DNA of 64,000 nt from Megamerina dolium (taxonomy: Eukaryota; Arthropoda; Insecta; Diptera; Megamerinidae). Shown here piece after piece: positions 56,285 to 64,000 of the stretch; position 1 is the stretch's first letter, and every line of letters begins with the position of its first letter. The translations under genes and the position numbers were made by a program. Location: NCBI GenBank assembly GCA_963854835.1, contig OY978530.1, forward strand, positions 5,724,001-5,788,000, written 5' to 3'. The notes below the pieces were generated by a model. It did not search any database and was not told the origin of the DNA. It saw nothing but the letters and a program-made list of their open reading frames with translations.

Positions 56285-58752
56285 TCACAGCATATTCAGT
56301 GTGTCTTTTCTTTTTAATCGACGATGCCCCGTGCTCAGCAACAATTGCCTAGCAAGGGGATTCTGATGATTGTGTAATTTTTGAATGTAGCTTCTGCAGG
56401 ACATTGAAACTTCCTCAGAAATTGTGGGTACATTTAAATCTCGATGGATGTTAACGTTCCTCTTATACCAAGGAGCTTTTACAATAATTCGCAGACACTT
56501 GGATTGTATTCGCTGCAATTTTTCGATATTTGCGGGAGATGCGGTGCCCCAAAACTGAATACCATAAGTCCAGGTTGGCTTCAGGATTGCTTTATATAAT
56601 AGCACTTTGTATTCAAGATTCAACTTTGATCTTTTGTGTAACAGCCACCATAACTGATTCAGCTTGATCTGAGTTTTCTTTGCCTCTATGTGATTTTTCC
56701 ATGTCAGCCTTCTCTCGAGGTGAATACCCAAGTACTTTGTTGAGGAACATTGTGGAACTGATTGGCCATTAATATTAAGTGGGGGACATGTATCTAGCCT
56801 TAGCGTGAAGGTTACATGTACGCTCTTTGATTCATTGGCTTTTATACGCCATTTTGCTAGCCAGATTTCGAGAGAATCGGTATGAGTCTGCAGGAGTTTA
56901 GTAGCTTCTATGGGGTTAGAGCGAGAGCACAATATTGCCGTATCATCTGCAAAGGTCGATATAAATGTATAGTTATTGCTGGGCATATCTGTAGTATTTA
57001 AGAGATACAGTAAGGGGCCCAAAACGCTTCCTTGAGGAACTACTAAGCAATGAAGAGACATTTGCATTTGCATTTGCAGTTTGAGTTTGTAAATAAGGCC
57101 ATAGTGCCATACTTTATCGAAAGCTTGAGTGATATCAAGAAAGACAGCTGAGCAATACTTTTTTTCTTCAAAAGTGTTCCTTATCAGAGTTACAATGCGG
57201 TGGACTTTTTCTATTGTGCCGTGCTGTTTTCTAAATCCAAACTGATGTTGAGGAATCAGTTGGTTGAGATTAATAAATGGAGTTATATTCATGACAAGTA
57301 GCTTTTCGAATACTTTAGAGAGTAGAGGCAGGAGGCTGATAGGTCTGTACGTCTTTTCCTGGTTTTGCATTTGGGAAAGTGCATGAGATGAATTACTGAA
57401 GCCGGGGATAGCTCTTTTATCATTTTACCGGTAATTTTATCTGCACCAGGTGATTTTTTTTTGGGTTTAAATCTTTATGAATTGCTTTGAATATGTCCTT
57501 TTTTTTAATTTTGAGCGTTATTGAGCAAGGTTGAGAAGTTAATATTGGTAATGAGGACTGTGAAGAGGGTGGATTGGGTGTAAACACACTTTTTAGGTGG
57601 TTTGCAAAAGCCAAACCCTTCTCACAGTTGCTTCTAGCCCAATTACCGTCACTCAAACGGATGGGGGAATCAGTAAGAATTGGCCGATCTGAGTTTTTTG
57701 CTGATTTCCACAAAGAGTAGTCTGCCGCTTCACCAGGTGTTAATTTCGCTATGTGCTCTTCTAACTCTTTGTTGTTTTTATTTTTGCTTGCTTTAACTTT
57801 CGAGTGCAGTGCTGTAGCTGTGTTTTCAGATTCGATGATCTGAATTCTTGCCATTGTCTTCGGAGTCTTCTTTTCTGTCTTACTAGCAATTCAATGTCGG
57901 CTGGTGTGTATGGGCTATAGTTTGATTGCTTGCATACCTTTGTGCAGGTGGCTGAGCTGAGAGCTAATGAGAGCAGCTGGTTGAATTTTTCGAGTGCTGA
58001 GTCTACATCGTGTCCATTTCTTAATACAGTACTCAGAGGAAGATGGGAATTTATATATTTCTTGAATTTTAACCAGTCTATTTTCTTTCTAACGCAATTG
58101 CCTTGGGGTCTTGGTGATTTTATAGATATTACCGTGGGTGAGTGGTCAGATGATAGATCATAATTACACTCTGTGGAGATATTTTCCATCTGCAAACCTT
58201 TGGCGACTCCAAAGTCTATGAGATCGGGTATTTTCCTCTTGTCCGTCGGCCAATATGTCGGTTGACCATTTGAAATAACATCGTAGCCGTGGTTAGTGAT
58301 GATTGAACATAGTCTTTTGCCTTTTGGAGTTATTAATCGGGAGCCCCAGTGAGTGTGTTTGGCGTTGAAATCGCCAGCAACCAAGAATTTGCTACCAAGA
58401 GTTGCGAAAAATTCTTTATATTGCTGTTCGGTAATACTGTATCTTGGGGGACAGTATATCGCAGATATTACTAGCTTAGAGATGTATTCTTCCAGACATA
58501 TAGATGTTGCTCGCAAGCAAATGCTACTGAAATCTTCGAGAACATGATGTTTTATTCTGCCTTTTATCAATATGGCAGTTCCTCCGAGTGCCTTACCGTG
58601 TAATATGGTATTTGGTAGCAATTTTTGCCAGTAAAATGGGTCTCAGATATCATCATTATGTCGATCTGGCTGGATTCAAGGAATTGAATTAGCTCCAAAC
58701 GGTGCAGGCTTAAGCCGTTGGCGTTCCAGTGGCATATCTTGAGGCAACTCAT
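56285..58752 (-). pseudogene. Jockey-clade ORF2: endonuclease and reverse transcriptase
   Basis: It starts at the ATG at 58750-58752 (MSCLKICHWNANGL), whose ATGA overlaps the ORF1 stop. The endonuclease shows MMISETHF, then after a shift near 58610 KFLVAGDFNAKHTHWGS, IPDLIDF and SSDHSPTVIS. The linker and RT follow: HIAKLTPGEAADYSLWKS, a broken stretch near 57480-57370 (SPGADKI equivalent), YRPISLLPLLSKVFEKL, HQFGFRKQHGTIEKVH, VFLDITQAFDKVWH (motif A), VPQGSVLGPLLYLL, STFADDTAILCS (catalytic box intact) and NGQSVPQCSSTKYLGIHLE. The frame ends at 56285 without RNase H, as in jockey elements. Three or so shifts are visible. Confidence 0.85.
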
Positions 58753-60364
58753 GGTATATTTTGATGTAGCAATGTTTGGAGTAACATCGATTGATTTTTC
58801 ATCATTTCTTGCATCATTGTTTGCATTGAGTTCATGAATTGGTTCATATTCTGAATTAATGTTTGAAGCAAATGTTCAAGGGTACTTGGCTGTTGGGTGG
58901 GCAGTGAGTGTTTCTGCTCATTATTTACATTGCTTTGTTGGTGTGGGTTTTGTTTTAACACACTAGCGTATGAATTGGTTTGATTCTTGTTTGGGATTGC
59001 AGAGAAGAATTGTGTTGCATCAATATTTTGTCTCTTACTTGAGTTGGCTATCTGAGTTTGCTCAACTGGTTTTAGAGGTTGATTGCTAGCGGAGAAATTT
59101 AGCTTTAGGGTTGTATATACTGGCCAACCTCTATAATTTGCGGTGTGATTACCTCCACAATTGCTGCATTTTTTCATGCTAGCATCGCCTTTAGATTTTG
59201 GGCATATGTTTGATTTATGGAGATCTCCACAAATCACACATACAGCTGGCAGGGTACAATATGTCTTAGTATGTCCATATTCTTGGCAGTTACTGCACTG
59301 AGGAGGTCCAGTTCTCTTATGGGGTTCTTCGATTGTGATTTTGCGATGCAATAAATATCGAATTTTATATATGGGGTGTACTTCACCTTTTTTTAGGGGT
59401 TTTGTTTCAGGCTGAAGCTCAATACGATATAACGGTTGAGGTATATTGCTCTTGTTGAGAATGTTAAATACTGTTTTGGCTTGAAACCCTTCTTCCTGAA
59501 GGGCAAGTTTGATTTCGTTAATATCAACGTTGGGTTCGACGCCTTTGAGTACAACGATTAAGCCCTTACGACTTTTTAGCTGATATGTGTAGTAATTCTT
59601 TTTTACAGCATCAAATTCCGCAATTACTTTGCGCTGTAGATTTGCACTTTTGTTTCCTCAATTTGGCCTTTGCGAATAGGAGCAACGTGGAAATTCTTTG
59701 GTCCTATAAAACTTGTAATTCTAGAAATCAACTTATCTGAGTTGCGTTCTCTTAATAAAATGGGTGGGGGTTTGAAATTTTTCTTGGAGATAATATTTTC
59801 GTCACTTTCATCACCTGAAAGCAAAGCGTATCTATTTTCCGAACTAATAGGGGCAGTGTTCTGCTTTTGAATTTTTGTTGAATTCATTTGTTTTGAATTT
59901 TGTGGACCTCTTTTTCGCTTTACTACAGTAATGTAGCGATCAATTCCAGTTTGAACAGCAACTGGTTCTTTATTAGTCATCGCACTAGTTGCTTTAACTA
60001 CTGGGTCATGCACTTCAGTAGAAAGGCCGTTATTTGTTTGCTTTGATGTTATAGCTGTTGGTGTTACAGCAGGAGAAGCGCATTGTACACTCCACGGTAT
60101 AGAGGGAGATAGTATATTACGAGAGAACAAATTATTTTTTTTGTCTGTATTTATTGTTGTTGCATATTTTGATGTAGTGTTAGAGTGAGGAATAGGTACA
60201 GGCAAAAGATTTGCACTGTTACTTTCACTTGTGCAGTGTGTATCAACTGTTTTTTTTTATAATGCACTTATCGGGGGAGTTTGCGCGGGTGATTGCAAAT
60301 TATTGTTTACACACACATTAACAGGCGATTGCCGTTGCCGGAGAGGAGAGCGCTGAACACTCAT
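58749..60364 (-). pseudogene. Jockey-clade ORF1 (gag-like) with three zinc knuckles
   Basis: It probably starts at the ATG at 60362-60364 (MSVQRSPLRQRQSPVN). A stop or shift lies near 60250-60265 in a T-rich run and another near 59630. The middle has ENRYALLSGDESDEN and NFHVAPIRKGQIEETKVQ. The C-terminal part has GLIVVLKGVEP, YRIELQPETKPLKK and three CCHC knuckles between 59310 and 59150 (CSNCQEYGHTKTYC, CVICGDLHKSNIC, CSNCGGNHTANY), the last with a missing Cys. The tail is Gln/Asn/Met-rich. The protein would package element RNA. Confidence 0.8.
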
Positions 60365-60568
60365 ATTACAAACAAAATGTTTGCAAACGATATTATTATT
60401 TTTTTTCTTTGATTTTAATGTTCTTTTTGCTTATTTGTATAAGCAATAAAAAATCACAGAAATAACTCCTTGAGTTTCTTAGCGTCTTTTCGCAATATAT
60501 TTAATTTAATTTTTTTTTTTTTTTTACCGAAATCAATCACTTTTCCGACTCTATCAAAGCAGAGATGC

Positions 60569-62829
60569 GAAACAGTGCTGCAGTTGCTTTACGAACCCTT
60601 TCCATCGTGTTTGGTTTCCAACTTAGTTTCCTATCTAAAGTTATACCCAAGTATTTCGCCTGTTCAGTTAGCTTTAGACTAGTTCTCTCAATTCTAGGTA
60701 AGGTAAAAATAGGTATTTTATGCTTTCTAGTAAAGAGGACTAGCTCAGTTTTGGTAGGGTTGATGGCCAGACCAGAGTTTGAAGCCCATTTGGACAGGAT
60801 TGATAAGGCATGGTTCATCACTTCGGTGAGTGTATTTAAATATTTTCCCGATGCCACAAGTGCCACGTCATCTGCATAAGCCACCGCTTTGCATCCCGTG
60901 GCCTGTAAAGATATGAGAACTTCATTGATGGTTAAGTTCCACAAAAGAGGCGACAGCACACCCCCTTGCGGGGTGCCCTTAATCGCAAATCTGCTAATGC
61001 ATGAGGTACCCAATTTTGAGTTTATCACTCTTTGTTTTGGCAACAGACTAATGAATCTAATAATAGGTTCATTTACCTTAAGCATAGCAAGGGAGTTTTC
61101 GACTGCTTTTGGGTTTATGTTATTGAAGGCCCCTTCAATATCTAGAAAGGTGACCAAGCTATATTCTTTGCAGTGCAAAGATGTTTCGATCTTCTGCACA
61201 AGTGAGTGAAGGGCTGCCTCAACGGACTTGCCTTTGTTATATGCGTGTTGCAATGAAGAGATATACTTAGTATCTATAGAGCCTCTTAAGTACACATCAA
61301 GTAGTCTTTCAAGGGTTTTTAATAAGAAGGATGATAGACTTATAAGTCTGAAAACACTTGGCTTTGAGTGGGACGTTTTTCCGGCTTTAGGGATAAACAC
61401 CACGTTAACTTGTAGCCATGTCCTGGAGACATCGCATAGCCTTAGGCATGCAGAGAAGATTACCTCCAACCAAGGTGTTAGATGGTCCGCATACTTCTGC
61501 ATGTCCGCGGGTATAATACCATCAGGTCCTGGTGACTTGAATGGTTTAAAATTATTAATCGCCCAATTAATCTTTGTTTTAATGATTATTTTGTGCAGAA
61601 CGTCGTAGATAATTCTACTAAGATTAACATTGGGAGTTCGGCCAGGGCTGTCCTCCAGACAGCCTGGAAAATGGGTATCAATTAGTACCAGAAGAGTTTC
61701 CAGACTTGAAGTGGTCCAATCACCTTCCCCCTTCATAAAGAAGTTGGGTGTTGCGAGAATCTTTCGTAGGCGGCTTGCCTCTGAAATTTCTTCTATGTTG
61801 CTGCAAAAGTCATTCCATGATGATCTTTTTGCTCTCCTAATTGCCTTTTTAAACACTCGTAGGCTCTCCTTATAGGGTTGCCATTGATTAGTGATTTTGG
61901 CTCGGTTGCTGTCGACACTCCTTCCTTAGAGTGATGATCTCTACCGACCACCACGGAGGTCTCTTCTTTTTTGGAGTCCTTCTGATTGGACAGGACGCTA
62001 CAGTGGCTTTCCTGAAAGCTTCTGTAATTTGTTCAACAGCGGCCTCAAACTGCTCCTCATTTTGCAGGCTTGAGGACGCCCGAGTGAGGGATTTATTCAG
62101 GGTGGCCCTATACTTGTCCCAATTTGTGCGTTTCCTATTTAAAAATGGTATCTGCTTTTGTGGCCTTATATCAAGGCGGAAGCTAATATACCTATGATCC
62201 GAGAAAGAGTGTTCTTTGTCAACCCTCCATTCCCTAACTAGACAGTCCGAAGAGTCATTTGTAAGGGTTATATCTAAAACCTCCTCCCTGTTGCAGGTAA
62301 TAAAGGTCGGTTCTGTACCCATATTTGCGAGAGTCAAGTTAGAACTAATAATATATTCAAAAAGTGACTCACCTCGTTCGTTGTTATCTGAGCTGCCCCA
62401 GATATAATGGTGTGCGTTGGCATCGGCTCCCATCACCAGATTCGCCTCGCATTTCTCCGCCTCCCGAACTGCTTTCTTTATTATAGGGTGAGGTGGGGGC
62501 TCAGTGTGGTCGTGAGCCATGTACGCAGACATCAGCCAATATATATGGGATTGATGATCTAGCGCAATGGTCACAGTATCCTTGTCGCTGTAATCAGAGA
62601 GTAGGAATGCTTTGTAGCATTTCTTCACTAAAATATATGATCGAGGCTTACCTGCGTTTTGAGCATAGTAGAGTCTATAATTTGCGGAGCTTAGTCCGAG
62701 CACCTTATCATCAAGGACCCACGGTTCCTGAATTAAAAAGATGTCCTCCGCTTTATCGCTTATCCGGGGGACGAGAGCAGCGGAAGCTGCTTTAGAGTGG
62801 TGCAAATTAATCTGGACCACCCTAAGCAT
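60569..62829 (-). pseudogene. LOA ORF2, endonuclease and reverse transcriptase
   Basis: It starts at the ATG at 62827-62829 (MLRVVQINLHHSKAAS). The endonuclease shows FLIQEPWV, ANLVMGADANAHHYIWGSSD, REEVLDITLTND and EHSFSDHRYISFRLD. A frameshift near 61870-61890 follows PPWWSVEI. RT is then open from 61856: KRSSWNDFCSNIEEI, DTHFPGCLED, FKSPGPDGIIPADMQ, WLQVNVVFIPKAGKTSHSK, LQHAYNKGKSVEAAL, LVTFLDIEGAFNN (motif A), GTPQGGVLSPLLWN, VAYADDVALVASG (catalytic box intact) and YLGITLDRKLSWKPN. Similarity stops after AALFR at about 60569, where the jockey element starts; the frame resumes at 56127. Confidence 0.87.
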
Positions 62830-62950
62830 CTTCCTTTGCAGAATTTAATATAGACGCCTCGGTCACCGTCGTATCGGTGTCCTCGACGTCACAGCGTCGC
62901 TTCTGTTTAGCGAGAGGTGCCAAGGATTGCACATTTAAGATCACAACGAC

Positions 62951-64000
62951 CTATCTTGAGTTCTCCTTGGCCTCTCCCACTTTCACAACCCTCCAATCAT
63001 CTGTGGGAAGGGATGGATTTGCGAGCCGCATATGATCCAAGATTTCCTTAGGATCTGACGGCTCTGCTGGAATCCAGGCGCGTGACCTGGGAATATTGGG
63101 GATTTGGTCCCTCGGAACGGCCTCAAGCCGAGCGTTGGGAAAAATATCCCCAACATTCACGATGACCTCTCTGAAGGGATCTCGCGATCGCTGGTCCGCA
63201 CAGGACATTAGCTTGATGCGTCCTTAATGCCATCCGGCATCTCTGCAGCAAACGACCGGGCCAGGGTTCCTCGCCAGGATATCCCTGTATATCCTAAGGA
63301 GACTTATCTCCACTAGACGCCATTGCCCGAATGGCAGTGCTCCATCTTCGCGGTTCCTATCAATGACGGCAAGGATAAGGTGGTCGTTTGCCACGTCACT
63401 GAAGGAACGCGCTCGGATATTGAATGTGGCCGAAGCCGAAGTTTTCGCCTTTCTTGGCTTAGACACCTGCTCTTCTTGCGAGTGTTGCCGTTTGGACGCA
63501 AGTCCAGAAGAACGGGCATTTTCGCGTTCAGCGATTATGCCTTTGCCCACTCCAGAGATCCTTTTCCTCGCTCTGAGAGTTCTGTTACCAGGAAGCCACC
63601 GAGCTTTTCAGTAATTCTGAAAGCGGCTCTTCTTTACCGATATGTCCGGACAGACCCGCTAATTGGTTTAGCGGGAACTGTCACATTAGAGGCAGTAGCT
63701 GAAGTTGATGGAGCTAAGTCCAAAGGGGATATGGCTGCTGAAACAGGAGTCGCAGCCTTTGATAGTGTCTTAGTAGGAGCGGGTCTTGATATGGTGGTCA
63801 CAGATCGTTTGCTAACTTGCACTGATTTTCTCGATTCCAGTGGTTTGGTGGCCAGAACTGGTGTGCTCCTGCGTACAGGTGCTTTAGGGACAGCGGAGGA
63901 GCTGACTTCAGTATCTTATGCTCCATGCTTCCCGAAGAACTAACAATTTTGGAACGAGTCTTTGTGGTGTCCAATTTGGAAGTGGGCCTGCCCTCCAGGG
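62951..64000 (-). pseudogene. LOA ORF1 with DUF4780-like domain (5' end outside window)
   Basis: The upstream part (64000 to about 63560) is in several frames with Ser/Thr/Pro-rich, low-complexity sequence (TISRPAPTKTLSKAATP). From 63550 one frame reads ARSFSDVANDHLILAVIDRN, GALPFGQWRLVEISLLRI, a stop at 63224-63226, then FREVIVNVGDIFPNARLEAV, SRAWIPAEPSDPKEILDHM and LPTDDWRVVKVGE, ending at 62951. This is the DUF4780 domain seen in ORF1 of LOA-type elements and at 21839-22500. It is 122 bp before the ORF2 start. Confidence 0.78.

Larger units (their letters stand above)
56135..60568 (-). mobile_element. Jockey-clade non-LTR retrotransposon inserted in the LOA element
   Basis: The minus strand carries ORF1 with three CCHC knuckles, then ORF2 with endonuclease and RT but no RNase H, and a poly(A) tail (T-run at 56134-56146). 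ORF1 and ORF2 overlap as ATGA (58749-58752). LOA ORF2 sequence lies on both sides. A weak 8-bp duplication (actgtttc at 60576-60569, actattcc on the other side at about 56135-56128) is possible; the 5' end is therefore approximate. An A-run in the 5' region (about 60510-60527) is odd. Confidence 0.8.
53950..64000 (-). mobile_element. LOA-clade non-LTR retrotransposon with two nested inserts
   Basis: Read on the minus strand: ORF1 with a DUF4780-like domain (64000 to 62951, 5' end outside the window), ORF2 with endonuclease (62829 to 61888), RT (61856 to about 60569), then a jockey-clade insert (about 60568-56135), the RT thumb and RNase H start (56127 to 55456), a truncated RTE insert (55444-54639), and the RNase H end plus Cys/His C-terminus (54627 to about 54000). 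The pieces read through consecutive domains of one LOA-type ORF2. The 3' border near 53950 is approximate. Confidence 0.82.

Overview
The window is eukaryotic, almost certainly from a higher fly and probably a tephritid fruit fly. The reasons are a Sip1/NHERF-type host gene, errantivirus-type LTR elements with env, a DD41D (rosa-type) mariner, and R1-, LOA-, jockey- and RTE-clade retrotransposons in AT-rich DNA with long (TA)n tracts. It is a heterochromatin-like nest of transposable elements. Only one confident host protein gene is visible: the Sip1-like gene at 38201-39157, minus strand.

Layout. 1-5870: R1-clade retrotransposon (minus) split by a full-length RTE element (943-4219) flanked by a 19-bp target duplication. 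5871-7265: AT-rich DNA with possible small introns, then a TA tract. 7266-19078: a SINE, then a second R1-clade element (plus) split by a young errantivirus (9862-16635, 4-bp duplication) and by a tRNA-derived SINE (18247-18612, 14-bp duplication). 19079-21530: two Tc1-family elements tail to tail. 21531-25662: broken LOA-like element. 25663-29736: TA tracts, two direct copies of a non-coding repeat, a Tc1 remnant and a short RTE deletion derivative. 29737-37950: a gypsy-like env-bearing element inside a TA tract. 38099-40069: Sip1-like gene and its upstream region. 40218-40535: a 318-bp palindrome. 41258-49274: two Harbinger-type MITEs, an intact Tc1 element and a large inverted-repeat element carrying a mariner. 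49444-53367: a Harbinger element whose transposase and MADF genes are interleaved on opposite strands, itself carrying a rosa-type mariner and a SINE. 53950-64000: LOA-clade element (minus, 5' end outside the window) split by a jockey-clade element and by a 5'-truncated RTE copy.

Interactions. Where target duplications are visible, most nests can be ordered in time, because the broken reading frame resumes on the other side of the insert. Enzyme suppliers and dependants coexist: RTE full, truncated and internally deleted; Harbinger plus TTA/TAA-flanked MITEs; retrotransposons plus SINEs. Nearly all transposon genes are decayed. The Tc1 element at 42110-43760 looks complete, and the errantivirus at 9862-16635 is young, with an uninterrupted env frame but broken gag and pol.
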